This document shows, piece by piece, positions 7,808 through 17,039 of a DNA stretch of 64,000 nucleotides. The stretch is from Kiloniella laminariae. GTDB lineage: Bacteria > Pseudomonadota > Alphaproteobacteria > Kiloniellales > Kiloniellaceae. The DNA lies in the NCBI RefSeq assembly GCF_027214005.1, contig NZ_JAPWGY010000001.1, positions 434,001 to 498,000 on the forward strand. The letters run 5' to 3'. Numbering within the stretch: position 1 is the stretch's first letter; every line of letters starts with the position of its first letter. The position numbers were made by a program, and so were the translations under genes. A model generated the notes under the pieces. That model had not been told where the DNA came from. It saw only the letters and a list, made by a program, of their open reading frames with translations, and searched no databases.

Positions 7808-9889
7808 ATGTCTGAATTTCTGCTCGAACTTCATTCCGAGGAAATCCCGGCCCGTATGCAGGCAAAGGCCGCTGATGATCTCAAAAAACTGATTACGGAT
7901 CGCCTGAAAGAGGCAGGTCTGGTCTTCACCGATGCCCGGGCATTTGTCACACCGCGTCGTCTGGCGCTGGTGGTGGACGGCTTGCCTGCGCGGCAGCCCG
8001 ATGTCAGCGAAGAGAAAAAAGGCCCCAAAGTCGGTGCCCCGGAAAAGGCGCTGGTAGGTTTTATGCGGGCCAACAATCTGTCATCGATTGATCAGGCCGA
8101 GGTCCGTGAAACCCCCAAGGGGGATTTCTATTTCCTGATGAACCAGATCAAGGGCCGGGCAACTGCCGAGGTTCTTTCCGATGTTGTTGTTGAAACACTG
8201 AAGGCTTTCCCCTGGCCCAAGTCGATGAAATGGTCCCGCAACAGCTTCCGCTGGGTGCGCCCCCTGCATTCGATTTTGGCGATCTTTAATGGTGAAACCC
8301 TGAGCGGATCATTCGATTTTGGTGCCCAGGAGCTGACGTTTGGCAATAAAACCCGCGGTCATCGTTTTCTGGCACCGGACTGGTTCGAGGTTGAAAACCT
8401 CGATGACTACCTGCACAAGCTGCGGCTGGCCAAGGTGCTGGTCGATGCTGACGAACGCCGCAAGCTGATCGCGGAACAGGCGGGGAAACTTTGCGTTGCC
8501 GAAGGACTGGTGCTCAAGGATGATCAGGGACTGTTGAACGAGGTCGCCGGACTGGTTGAATGGCCTGTTGTGCTGATGGGCAAGATCCTTGATCGCTTTA
8601 TGTCGGTGCCACACGAGGTTCTTTCGACCTCGATGAAAGAACACCAGAAGTATTTCTCGGTTCTGGACAAAGATGGCAAGCTTGCCAACCGCTTTGTCTT
8701 TGCCGCCAACACCGAAGCGGTTGATGGGGGCGAAACCATCATTGCCGGAAACGAGCGGGTGCTGGCTTCACGTCTGTCCGATGCTGAATTTTTCTGGGAA
8801 CAGGATAAAAAACACCGCCTCGACAGCCGTGTAGATGCTTTGAAATCCATCGTGTTCCAGGCCAAACTGGGCACTGTTGCTGACAAGATTGGTCGTGTCC
8901 GGGTTCTGGCAGGCAGTCTGGCAAACCAGATCGGTTGTGACACGACACTGGCCCAGCGCGCTGCCGAGCTGGCCAAGGCCGATCTTAATACCGGGATGGT
9001 CGGGGAGTTCCCCGAACTTCAGGGTGTTATGGGGCGCTATTACGCGCTGCATGACGGCGAGAATTCTGACGTGGCCGAAGCCATTGCCGATCACTATTCT
9101 CCGCTTGGTCCCTCTGATCGTTGCCCCTCTGCCCCGACGTCTGTTGCTGTCGCGCTGGCGGACAAGCTGGACACACTCGTCGGGTTTTTCGGTATCAATG
9201 AACTGCCAACCGGATCGAAAGACCCCTTTGCCCTGCGTCGTGCGGCTTTGGGTGTGATCCGTCTGATTACAGAAAACAATCTGCGTGTTTCCCTGACACA
9301 GGCGTTGAAAGACAGCTATGCCGCTTATAGCGGACAGCTGACCGAGGCTGAAGCTCTTACGGTTGATGGCCTGATGGCCTTCTTTGCCGACCGTCTCAAG
9401 GTGGCATTGAAAGACCAGGGGGTGCGCCACGATCTGGTGACGGCTGTGTTCGAGCTGGGCAACGAAGATGATCTGGTACGGTTGCTGGCGCGGGTTTCTG
9501 CGCTGGCGGAACTGCTGGATACAGATGACGGTGTCAATTTGCTGGCCGCGTATCGCCGGGCGATGAACATCGTGCGTATCGAAGAGAAAAAAGACAAAAC
9601 GGCTTACGACGGATCCGTCGATGCCGCATTGCTGCAGCAGCCAGAAGAAAAGGCGTTGCATGAGGCTTTGGAAAAAGCGTCAGGAGAGGCGAAAACGGCC
9701 CTCGCAAGTGAAGGTTTCAAAGTGGCGATGTCGGCCCTGGCCGGGCTTCGTCCTCCTATGGACGCGTTTTTCGACAAGGTGACGGTCAATGATGATGATC
9801 CCGCCTTGCGTAAAAACCGTCTCGGCCTGCTTTCCCGGGTTGGCGTGATTCTGGGGCAGGTTGCAGATTTCTCACGAATAGAAGGATAG
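7808..9889 (+). CDS. glyS: glycyl-tRNA synthetase beta subunit
   Basis: 693 aa, full length. Starts MSEFLLELHSEEIPARMQ, the hallmark N-terminus of GlyS. The middle carries MKWSRNSFRWVRPLHSI and PHEVLSTSMKEHQKYF, both conserved in the HD-like and tRNA-binding part. The C-terminal DALR-type helical anticodon-binding domain follows (FFADRLKVALKDQGVRHDLVTAV). It partners with GlyQ immediately upstream, giving a bicistronic unit with ppdK only 8 bases further on. Confidence 0.97.
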   Translation: MSEFLLELHSEEIPARMQAKAADDLKKLITDRLKEAGLVFTDARAFVTPRRLALVVDGLPARQPDVSEEKKGPKVGAPEKALVGFMRANNLSSIDQAEVRETPKGDFYFLMNQIKGRATAEVLSDVVVETLKAFPWPKSMKWSRNSFRWVRPLHSILAIFNGETLSGSFDFGAQELTFGNKTRGHRFLAPDWFEVENLDDYLHKLRLAKVLVDADERRKLIAEQAGKLCVAEGLVLKDDQGLLNEVAGLVEWPVVLMGKILDRFMSVPHEVLSTSMKEHQKYFSVLDKDGKLANRFVFAANTEAVDGGETIIAGNERVLASRLSDAEFFWEQDKKHRLDSRVDALKSIVFQAKLGTVADKIGRVRVLAGSLANQIGCDTTLAQRAAELAKADLNTGMVGEFPELQGVMGRYYALHDGENSDVAEAIADHYSPLGPSDRCPSAPTSVAVALADKLDTLVGFFGINELPTGSKDPFALRRAALGVIRLITENNLRVSLTQALKDSYAAYSGQLTEAEALTVDGLMAFFADRLKVALKDQGVRHDLVTAVFELGNEDDLVRLLARVSALAELLDTDDGVNLLAAYRRAMNIVRIEEKKDKTAYDGSVDAALLQQPEEKALHEALEKASGEAKTALASEGFKVAMSALAGLRPPMDAFFDKVTVNDDDPALRKNRLGLLSRVGVILGQVADFSRIEG

Positions 9890-9897
9890 ATGAGAAA

Positions 9898-12558
9898 ATG
9901 ACCAAATGGGTCTACAGTTTCGGTAGTGGCAAGGCTGACGGCAAAGCCGACATGAAGGAACTCCTCGGCGGCAAGGGGGCGAACCTTGCCGAGATGTCAT
10001 CTCTGGGGTTGCCTGTCCCCCCCGGATTTACAATCTCCACCGAAGTCTGTACGGCCTATTATGACAATGACCGGAACTATCCTGCCGATCTTGCCGGTCA
10101 GGTTGATGAAGCGGTCGCGCAGATTGAAGAAATCGTCGGCATGCGCTTTGGCGATACCGCAAATCCGCTGCTGGTTTCTGTCCGTTCCGGTGCCCGGGCT
10201 TCCATGCCGGGGATGATGGATACGGTGCTCAATCTTGGTCTCAATGACGAAACGGTTGCCGGACTGGCCAAGGTCTCTGGCGATGAGCGCTTTGCCTTTG
10301 ACAGCTATCGCCGCTTTATCCAGATGTACAGTGATGTGGTGCTGGAAGTCGATCATCATTTCTTTGAAGAAATCCTGGAGCTGCACAAGGAAGACAATGG
10401 TCTGATTCTTGATACCGAACTTTCCGCCGATGACTGGAAAGGCGTGATCGAGCAGTACAAGAAAATTGTTCAGGAAGAATACGGACAGCCATTTCCGCAG
10501 GACCCGCGGGAGCAGCTCTGGGGCGCAGTATCTGCTGTGTTCGGTTCCTGGATGAACGCCCGGGCGACGACCTATCGCAAGCTGAACAATATTCCCGCGG
10601 CCTGGGGCACGGCGGTTAACGTTCAGGCCATGGTCTTTGGCAATATGGGCGATGACTGTGCCACAGGTGTTGCCTTTACCCGTAACCCTTCGACCGGGGA
10701 AAACCTGTTCTATGGTGAATACCTGATCAACGCCCAGGGCGAAGATGTGGTTGCCGGTATCCGTACCCCGCAGAACCTGACCATCCAGGGCAAGGAAGAA
10801 CAGAGTTCTGACCTGCCAGCCATGGAAGAGGTCATGCCCGAAGTGTTCAAACAGCTCGACGATGTGCGCCATATTCTGGAACAGCACTATCGCGATATGC
10901 AGGACATTGAATTTACGGTCCAGTCGGGCAAGCTCTTTATGCTGCAGACCCGTGCAGGCAAGCGCACAACAGCGGCTGCCTTGCAGATTGCGGTTGATAT
11001 GGTCGCCGAAGGCCTGATCAGCGAAAGCGAAGCCGTCATGCGGGTAGAGCCTGCGGCGCTGGACCAGCTGCTGCATCCGACGCTTGATCCAAAAGCCGAA
11101 CGCAATGTCATCGGTCGTGGCCTGCCGGCATCACCGGGTGCAGCTTCGGGACAGATCGTCTTTTCTGCTGATGAAGCCGAGAAAATGGCCCATGCGGGCA
11201 AAAGCGTGATCCTTTGCCGGATCGAGACCTCGCCGGAAGATATCCATGGCATGCACGCTGCCAAGGGTATTCTGACGTCACGTGGTGGCATGACCTCTCA
11301 TGCGGCGGTGGTTGCCCGTGGGATGGGACGTCCTTGCGTTTCGGGTGCGGGTGAACTGCGCATCGATTATAAAAACGGCACCATTATCGTGCGTGGCCAG
11401 GTGTTGAAGGCCGGGGATATCCTGACCATTGACGGCAGCACCGGTGAGGTGATGATCGGTGAGATCCCGACGATCCAGCCGGAAATGTCGGGGAACTTTG
11501 GCAAGCTGATGGAATGGGCGGATGCCATCCGTACCATGAAAGTCCGCACCAACGCCGAAACACCAAACGACTGCCGGACCGCCCGCAGCTTTGGTGCTGA
11601 AGGTATTGGCCTGTGCCGGACAGAGCACATGTTCTTTGATGCCGACCGCATTGTCGCTGTGCGCGAGATGATCCTGTCTGACAGCGAAGAAGACCGCCGC
11701 AAGGCTTTGGCCAAGATCCTGCCGATGCAGCGTGACGACTTTGTCGAGATCTTCAAGATCATGGCGGGTCTGCCAGTGACCATTCGTTTGCTTGATCCGC
11801 CTTTGCACGAATTCCTGCCGCACGGCGAAGCCGAGATGCAGGAAGTGGCCGATGCGGCGGGTGTGCCGATTGAGAAGCTTCATGCCCGCGCGGCCAAGAT
11901 GTCTGAATCCAACCCGATGTTGGGACACCGTGGTTGTCGTCTCGGAATTTCCTATCCGGAGATCTATGAGATGCAGGCCCGCGCAATTTTCGAAGCAACC
12001 GCCCGTGTTGCCAAGGAAGAAGGCCAGACAGTGCGTCCTGAAGTCATGATCCCGCTGGTGGGCATGAAGAAGGAACTGGAAATTCTCAAGGCGCTGGTTG
12101 ACCGGGTTGCCAAGGAAGTCATGGCAGCCGAAGGGGTCGAGATGACCTATCTGGTCGGCACCATGATCGAGCTGCCTCGTGCCGCTCTGCGCGCGGGTGA
12201 CATTGCGGAAGAAGCCGAATTCTTCAGCTTTGGCACCAACGATCTGACCCAGACAACCTTTGGTCTGTCACGCGATGACGCCGGGAACTTCCTTGGTGCT
12301 TACGAACAGCGTGGCATTATCGAGCAAGACCCCTTTATCTCGCTTGATCAGGAAGGTGTCGGGGAACTGGTTGAAATCGCGGTTGAACGTGGACGCAAGA
12401 CCCGCAGTGACCTCAAACTGGGTATCTGTGGCGAACACGGCGGCGACCCCGCCTCGATCCACTTCTGTCAGCGCACGGGCCTGGATTATGTTTCCTGTTC
12501 GCCGTTCCGCGTGCCGATTGCCCGTCTGGCAGCCGCACAGGCCGCGATCAAGAACTAA
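9898..12558 (+). CDS. ppdK: pyruvate, phosphate dikinase
   Basis: 886 aa. Domain order: N-terminal ATP-binding domain (GGKGANLAEMSSLGLPVPPGF and SVRSGARASMPGMMDTVLNLG), the swivelling phospho-histidine domain with catalytic His468 in RGGMTSHAAVVARG, and the C-terminal PEP/pyruvate TIM barrel (FGTNDLTQ and the Cys of LGICGEHGGDP). It interconverts pyruvate + ATP + Pi and PEP + AMP + PPi in gluconeogenic or PPi-based glycolytic metabolism. It lies 8 bases after glyS and ends at a strong terminator. All catalytic motifs are intact. Confidence 0.97.
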   Translation: MTKWVYSFGSGKADGKADMKELLGGKGANLAEMSSLGLPVPPGFTISTEVCTAYYDNDRNYPADLAGQVDEAVAQIEEIVGMRFGDTANPLLVSVRSGARASMPGMMDTVLNLGLNDETVAGLAKVSGDERFAFDSYRRFIQMYSDVVLEVDHHFFEEILELHKEDNGLILDTELSADDWKGVIEQYKKIVQEEYGQPFPQDPREQLWGAVSAVFGSWMNARATTYRKLNNIPAAWGTAVNVQAMVFGNMGDDCATGVAFTRNPSTGENLFYGEYLINAQGEDVVAGIRTPQNLTIQGKEEQSSDLPAMEEVMPEVFKQLDDVRHILEQHYRDMQDIEFTVQSGKLFMLQTRAGKRTTAAALQIAVDMVAEGLISESEAVMRVEPAALDQLLHPTLDPKAERNVIGRGLPASPGAASGQIVFSADEAEKMAHAGKSVILCRIETSPEDIHGMHAAKGILTSRGGMTSHAAVVARGMGRPCVSGAGELRIDYKNGTIIVRGQVLKAGDILTIDGSTGEVMIGEIPTIQPEMSGNFGKLMEWADAIRTMKVRTNAETPNDCRTARSFGAEGIGLCRTEHMFFDADRIVAVREMILSDSEEDRRKALAKILPMQRDDFVEIFKIMAGLPVTIRLLDPPLHEFLPHGEAEMQEVADAAGVPIEKLHARAAKMSESNPMLGHRGCRLGISYPEIYEMQARAIFEATARVAKEEGQTVRPEVMIPLVGMKKELEILKALVDRVAKEVMAAEGVEMTYLVGTMIELPRAALRAGDIAEEAEFFSFGTNDLTQTTFGLSRDDAGNFLGAYEQRGIIEQDPFISLDQEGVGELVEIAVERGRKTRSDLKLGICGEHGGDPASIHFCQRTGLDYVSCSPFRVPIARLAAAQAAIKN

Positions 12559-12598
12559 TCTGGTTCGAAGACAGTCTGATCTGTCCAAAGATCAATAA

Positions 12599-12626
12599 AG
12601 AAAGGGTGGCTTCGGCCACCCTTTCT
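12599..12626. terminator. bidirectional intrinsic terminator between ppdK and EamA gene
   Basis: Perfect 12-bp stem AGAAAGGGTGGC closed by a TTCG tetraloop. On the minus strand it is followed by a T-rich tract (CTTTATT); on the plus strand by a weaker one. It sits exactly between two convergent genes. Confidence 0.88.
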
Positions 12627-12648
12627 GCTTTCTGAATGAGGTTGGCGT

Positions 12649-13536
12649 TCAGGAGCTGACGCGTTTCCTTGCCGCAATTGCGACGCCCACGGCTGCGACA
12701 GCCATGCCGATCCAGGCAACAGGGGGCATTTCCTCACCCAGCAGCAGCCAACCGAACAGGGCTGCGAGGGGAGGAACCAGAAACATCAGCGATGATACCC
12801 GCGAGACTTCCCCGGCACGGATCATGGCCAGGAGCAGGCTGATGGCGAGAATGGAATTGCCAATAGCCAGATAAGCAAGGGCTGCTAGAAATTCCCCGTT
12901 CCACTGGACCTGCATGGTTTCAAAGAAAAAGGCAATGGGGAAAACGACAGAGAAACCAGCTGCATATTGCACAAGGTTGGCTACAATAGGATGGGCTGTA
13001 CCACCAAAACGTTTTTCATAGAGCACACCGCTGGTGATGCCCAGCAGGCCCATAACGCTGAAACCAACCCCGATGATTGTCGGTGGTTCGATATCTGAAC
13101 GGGCGATGATAACAATCAAAACGCCGACGAGTCCGAGCAACAGTCCCAGCCAGCGCTTCCAGCTGACTTTTTCCCTGGCCAGTGCCGGTGCCAGAATAGC
13201 GACGAGTATGGGCTGTAATGACATGAATATTGCCAGTACTCCGGCTGAGACACCGGTTCTGAAAGCCCACCAGCAAAATCCGAAATATACGGCCTGAACC
13301 AGAACCCCGACCACAACCAGATGCAACCAGTCGGCCTTCCGCTTGGGCAGTGCAGGTTTAAAGTACAGGTAAAAGGGGACAAGCAATATCACCACAGCTG
13401 AAAAGCGCAGGGAGAGCAGTGTCATCGGCTCTGCATATTGAAGGCCAACCTTGGCCACGCCGTAACCTCCGGCCCAGAGCAGAGTAAAGATGACAGGGGC
13501 CAGTGTTAACCACACTGGTTTGCTCGTTTGATTCAT
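12649..13536 (-). CDS. EamA/DMT family transporter
   Basis: 295 aa with ten hydrophobic helices arranged as two EamA repeats, each ending in the usual pattern (LAREKVSWKRWLGLLLGLVGVLIV at about residues 118-142, LLGEEMPPVAWIGMAVAAVGV near the C-terminus). Family members export amino acids or other metabolites; the substrate cannot be predicted. It is transcribed convergently with ppdK, and its start faces the Fur-box region of the iron operon. Confidence 0.88.
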   Translation of the reverse strand: MNQTSKPVWLTLAPVIFTLLWAGGYGVAKVGLQYAEPMTLLSLRFSAVVILLVPFYLYFKPALPKRKADWLHLVVVGVLVQAVYFGFCWWAFRTGVSAGVLAIFMSLQPILVAILAPALAREKVSWKRWLGLLLGLVGVLIVIIARSDIEPPTIIGVGFSVMGLLGITSGVLYEKRFGGTAHPIVANLVQYAAGFSVVFPIAFFFETMQVQWNGEFLAALAYLAIGNSILAISLLLAMIRAGEVSRVSSLMFLVPPLAALFGWLLLGEEMPPVAWIGMAVAAVGVAIAARKRVSS

Positions 13537-13887
13537 AACAGATTGATCCGGGGAAAAATAAGAAAGCGTACTGTACCGTACTGCTCTGCTGGTGAAGGTA
13601 CTATAGCCAGTTTTAAGGGAACGTTATAGACAGTTTCTCTTATCATTTTGTCCGTACCGGGTTTTAGACCGCTTTATTTTGGTCATTCTTCGTTTTTCAT
13701 TAATATTGCGAATCATTTGCATTCTCATTTTTGCTGCAGTAAGGTGCCTCCTATCGATACTTTTGAGTGAAAATGCAGGGGCTGGATCGCGGATTCAGCT
13801 CAGGGGCCCGCTTTGTCTTAAGCGCAGGATACCGACATTTTTACTGTTGCTCAGTCGCCGGAATTATAGCCGTTGGAAGGAATACTG
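13537..13887. other. 351-bp intergenic region with divergent promoters
   Basis: Holds the promoters of the minus-strand EamA gene and of the plus-strand iron uptake operon. A Fur-type box lies at 13708-13726. The short open frames here lack ribosome sites and resemble no family. Confidence 0.6.
13708..13726 (+). promoter_or_regulatory. Fur-type box
   Basis: GCGAATCATTTGCATTCTC matches the repeated-hexamer Fur pattern; its complement reads GAGAATGCAAATGATTCGC. It lies 162 bases upstream of the binding-protein start, so the operon is expected to be repressed when iron is plentiful. The function is inferred from the match and from the iron-transport genes downstream. Confidence 0.7.
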
Positions 13888-15045
13888 ATGAAATTCAGGA
13901 ATGTGAACCGCAAGGCAAAAGCCTTAGCGGGAATTATAGCTCTGGTTTTGGGGATGCAAGTCGCCACCGCACAGGCGGAAAAAATTACGATTACGGATAT
14001 TGCCGGACGCATTGTCGAGGTAGAAAAAAATCCTTCAAAGATCGTTCTCGGTGAGGGAAGAATGATCTATTCCCTGGCGGTTCTGGATCGGGAAAATCCG
14101 TTCAAGCGTGTGGTCGGCTGGAAAGACGACATGATCAAGTACGATCCGGACGCCTATCGCAAGTATGTTGAAAAGTTCCCTGAAGCAGCAGACATCCAGA
14201 ATCTTGGTAGCCCCTATGCGGCTGAATACAGTCTTGAAACCCTGATTTCTCTTGGTACAGAAGTCGTCTTTCTGAACCTTGGCAATCTGCTCAAAGCACA
14301 GGAAAGCGGCATTGTTGAAAAACTGGAGAAGGCCGGTGTAGCGGTTGTCTTCCTTGATTTCAGACAGCGCCCAACCCAGCATACCGCACCGAGCATCCAA
14401 ATTCTGGGGCGGATTTTTGATCAGCGGGATCGCGCTGATGAGTATCTCGATTTTTATCAGCAGCAGATGATGACAGTGTTTTCCCGGGTTGAGGCGATCA
14501 AGGATGAAGACAAGCCGATTGTCTTTATCGAACGCGGGGCGGGCTATGATCCTGATGATTGCTGTGGCACTTTTGGTGGCGCCAACATGGGGCGTCTGGT
14601 CGATCTGGCCGGAGGCATCAACTGGGGATCACGCAAGTTTCCAGGCTTCAGTGGCAAGGTAAATCCGGAAGTAATCTTTACCGACAATCCGGATATCATC
14701 ATCGGTACAGGTGCCAACTGGGCCGAAGCCAAACCTGATAACATTGCCGTACTCTTTGGATATGATGCGAGCAAGGAAATGGTTCAGGAGCGTCTGGCCG
14801 GGCTGGCTGCACGTAAAGGCTGGGGAGAACTGAAAGCGGTTAAGAACGGTCAGTTCCACTCTATTTACCACCAGTTTTACAACAGCCCTTATCATTTTGC
14901 AGCGCTGCAGGCCTTTGCCAAATGGATGCATCCTGATCTCTTTGCCGACCTTGATCCGGAAGCTGCCTTTATCGAGCTGCATGAACGTTTCTTGCCGATT
15001 GAGTACAGCGGTGTTTTCTGGGGATCTCTTGAAACACCACAGTAA
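13888..15045 (+). CDS. iron-chelate ABC transporter substrate-binding protein (FecB/FepB-like)
   Basis: 385 aa from ATG 13888, chosen over the TTG at 13873 because GGAAGGA lies 6-8 bases before it. A signal peptide covers residues 1-30 (KALAGIIALVLGMQVATAQA). The mature protein starts with ITITDIAGRIVEVEKNPSKIVLGEGR, the typical beginning of class III siderophore-binding proteins, and has NPDIIIGTGANW in the second lobe. A Cys pair at 225-226 (DDCCGTFGG) is unusual for this family. A Fur box lies upstream, and the permease and ATPase follow after a strong hairpin. Confidence 0.88.
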   Translation: MKFRNVNRKAKALAGIIALVLGMQVATAQAEKITITDIAGRIVEVEKNPSKIVLGEGRMIYSLAVLDRENPFKRVVGWKDDMIKYDPDAYRKYVEKFPEAADIQNLGSPYAAEYSLETLISLGTEVVFLNLGNLLKAQESGIVEKLEKAGVAVVFLDFRQRPTQHTAPSIQILGRIFDQRDRADEYLDFYQQQMMTVFSRVEAIKDEDKPIVFIERGAGYDPDDCCGTFGGANMGRLVDLAGGINWGSRKFPGFSGKVNPEVIFTDNPDIIIGTGANWAEAKPDNIAVLFGYDASKEMVQERLAGLAARKGWGELKAVKNGQFHSIYHQFYNSPYHFAALQAFAKWMHPDLFADLDPEAAFIELHERFLPIEYSGVFWGSLETPQ

Positions 15046-15054
15046 CTAAAGTGG

Positions 15055-15097
15055 AAGCAGTGCCTCTTCTTTCCCCGTGAAAGAAGAGGCACTGCTT
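15055..15097 (+). terminator. hairpin between binding-protein and permease genes
   Basis: A perfect 19-bp stem (AAGCAGTGCCTCTTCTTTC with its complement) and 5-base loop, followed by only two extra T residues before GGGAGG. It lies 10 bases after the binding-protein stop and 17 bases before the permease start. It probably acts as a partial terminator or 3' mRNA stabiliser that keeps the binding protein in excess over the membrane parts. Confidence 0.8.
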
Positions 15098-15113
15098 TTG
15101 GGAGGAAAGAAAC

Positions 15114-16175
15114 ATGGTGGCAAGTACCGACATCAACACGACCCGGCAGGGGTATCAAACCCGCGTTGCACGACGATACTTTGCGCTTGTGCTGGTTGCC
15201 GCGCTGCTGCTGATCAGTTTTCTGGTGGATCTGACCAACGGTCCGGGAAATTTCCCTCTGTCGATGGTTCTTGAAACCCTGCTGGATCGCAGCGCCCATG
15301 GCATCCAGATGGAAGTCATTATCTGGGATTACCGCTTGCCTGTTGCTGTTACGGCAATTCTGGTTGGCGGTTTGCTGGCTCTGTCCGGGGCCCAGATGCA
15401 AACGGTCCTGAACAACCCGCTGGCGGAACCTTTTACGCTCGGGGTTTCTTCTGCCGCCAGTTTTGGCGCGGCACTGGCGATCGTACTGGGCTGGAGCATC
15501 GTTCCGGGGATCGGGCATATGCTGGTCACGGTCAATGCCTTTGTTTTTGCGCTGCTGACCTGCGGCTTTATTCTGATCGCGACCCGGGTCAAGGGGGTCG
15601 GCACCGAAACCATGGTGCTGTTCGGGATTGCGATATTTTTCACCTTTAACGCCGCGCTTGCGTTGATGCAGTATATGTCTTCGGAAGATCAGTTGGCCCG
15701 CATCGTCTTCTGGATGATGGGGTCTCTGGCGCGGGCAAGCTGGGAAAAGATTGCGCTGGGTGCTGTCTTACTCTGTCTTGCGCTGCCCTACAGCCTGTTC
15801 CGGACCTGGCAGCTGACAGCATTGCGTATGGGCGACGATACCGCCCTCAGTCTGGGAATTGACGTTGCGCGCCTGCGGGTCGAGATGCTGATAGTCATTT
15901 CCATCCTGGCGGCAACAGCGGTGGCCTTTGTCGGTACCGTCGGATTTATTGGTCTGGTCGGTCCCCACATTGCCCGGTTGATTGTCGGGGAAGACCAGCG
16001 CTTTTTTCTTCCTCTCTCGGTTCTGGTCGGGGCACTGGTGCTGTCGTTGACCTCCATTGCCAGCAAGATGATCACGCCGGGGGTGATCTATCCTATCGGA
16101 ATTATCACCGCCCTGATCGGGGTGCCTGTTTTTGTATCTCTTATCCTTTCCAGCCGACGGGAGCGTCTGTCATGA
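15114..16175 (+). CDS. FecCD family iron-chelate ABC permease
   Basis: 353 aa with about nine or ten hydrophobic helices. Family landmarks: WDYRLPVAVTAILVGGLLALSGAQMQTVLNNPLAEPFTLG near residues 65-105 (the R-L-P and NPLA motifs) and FIGLVGPHIARLIVGEDQRFFLP near 285-310, the coupling region for the ATPase. Forms the membrane channel, probably as a homodimer since only one permease gene is present in this operon. GGAGG precedes the ATG; its stop overlaps the ATPase start by 4 bases. Confidence 0.93.
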   Translation: MVASTDINTTRQGYQTRVARRYFALVLVAALLLISFLVDLTNGPGNFPLSMVLETLLDRSAHGIQMEVIIWDYRLPVAVTAILVGGLLALSGAQMQTVLNNPLAEPFTLGVSSAASFGAALAIVLGWSIVPGIGHMLVTVNAFVFALLTCGFILIATRVKGVGTETMVLFGIAIFFTFNAALALMQYMSSEDQLARIVFWMMGSLARASWEKIALGAVLLCLALPYSLFRTWQLTALRMGDDTALSLGIDVARLRVEMLIVISILAATAVAFVGTVGFIGLVGPHIARLIVGEDQRFFLPLSVLVGALVLSLTSIASKMITPGVIYPIGIITALIGVPVFVSLILSSRRERLS

Positions 16176-16948
16176 ACAATCTGAATATTACAGATCTTGG
16201 TGCCGGATATGGCAAGGTCACTATTCTGAAGGGGATTACGGTTTCCAATGTGAAGCCGGGAGAGTTCGTTGGTCTGATCGGGCCGAATGCCTCGGGGAAA
16301 TCGACACTGTTCAAATCTATTGCCGGTATTATCCGCCCCGGGACAGGGACGATCAGTCTGGGGGATATTGATCTGGTTACAGCGGGTCGGGCGCAGCGCT
16401 CCCGGCGGGTGGCCTATATGCCCCAGGCCTATGGATGTAACGCTGCGTTGAGTGTTTTTGAATGTATTCTGCTGGCATTGAAACAGGCCAACCGCTGGCG
16501 GGTTTCCAGTGATGACCTCGACCGGGTTGCCGATATTCTGGCCGAACTGGAACTGTCACATCTGGCTGATAAGGGAATTGCCCTGCTCAGCGGCGGGCAG
16601 GCGCAAATGGTCGCTGTAGCCCAGACACTGGTCCGCCAACCTGATCTGGTGCTGCTGGATGAGCCGACTTCAGCGCTGGATCTGCATCATCAGCTTTCTA
16701 TTCTCGCCACGGTGCGGCGGGTGATGAAAAAACGCGGTATGATCGTTATTGCCGCCTTGCATGATCTTAATCTGGCGGCGCAGTTTTGTGATCGGCTGGT
16801 GTTGCTGGGATCGGGAGCGGTCCTGGCCGATGGCCCCCCCGGCAAGGTCCTGGCGCTATCGTCAATCGAGGAAACTTACCGGGTGAAAACGACATTGGAG
16901 CAAACCCGTCGCAATACTCTCTATGTCGATGCAAGATTGTCTGCCTGA
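16172..16948 (+). CDS. iron-chelate ABC transporter ATPase (FecE/FhuC-like)
   Basis: 258 aa. Walker A GPNASGKST (an Ala replaces the usual Gly at the fourth position), Q-loop YMPQAYG, ABC signature LLSGGQAQMV, Walker B LVLLDEPTSALD, switch His in ALHDLN. It powers uptake by the permease encoded immediately upstream. The start overlaps the permease stop (ATGA). Confidence 0.93.
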   Translation: MNNLNITDLGAGYGKVTILKGITVSNVKPGEFVGLIGPNASGKSTLFKSIAGIIRPGTGTISLGDIDLVTAGRAQRSRRVAYMPQAYGCNAALSVFECILLALKQANRWRVSSDDLDRVADILAELELSHLADKGIALLSGGQAQMVAVAQTLVRQPDLVLLDEPTSALDLHHQLSILATVRRVMKKRGMIVIAALHDLNLAAQFCDRLVLLGSGAVLADGPPGKVLALSSIEETYRVKTTLEQTRRNTLYVDARLSA

Positions 16949-17039
16949 AGAAAGAACAGGGATTCTTTTTTCGCTGTTCGGGCCGAAAGCATTCTTGTAA
17001 TGCTGGTCTCTCTGCGAGGGAAAAGACGAGGGTGGCGCG

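Noticed and set aside
6803-7834. 343-codon open frame antisense to glyQ
   Set aside because: It mirrors the codon structure of glyQ, starts inside glyS and shows no protein features; glyQ is certain.
8768-9661. Long open frame antisense to glyS
   Set aside because: No ribosome site, no domain, fully inside a well-conserved gene.
9997-11076. 359-codon open frame antisense to ppdK
   Set aside because: Shadow of strong codon bias in ppdK; the sense protein has all catalytic motifs.
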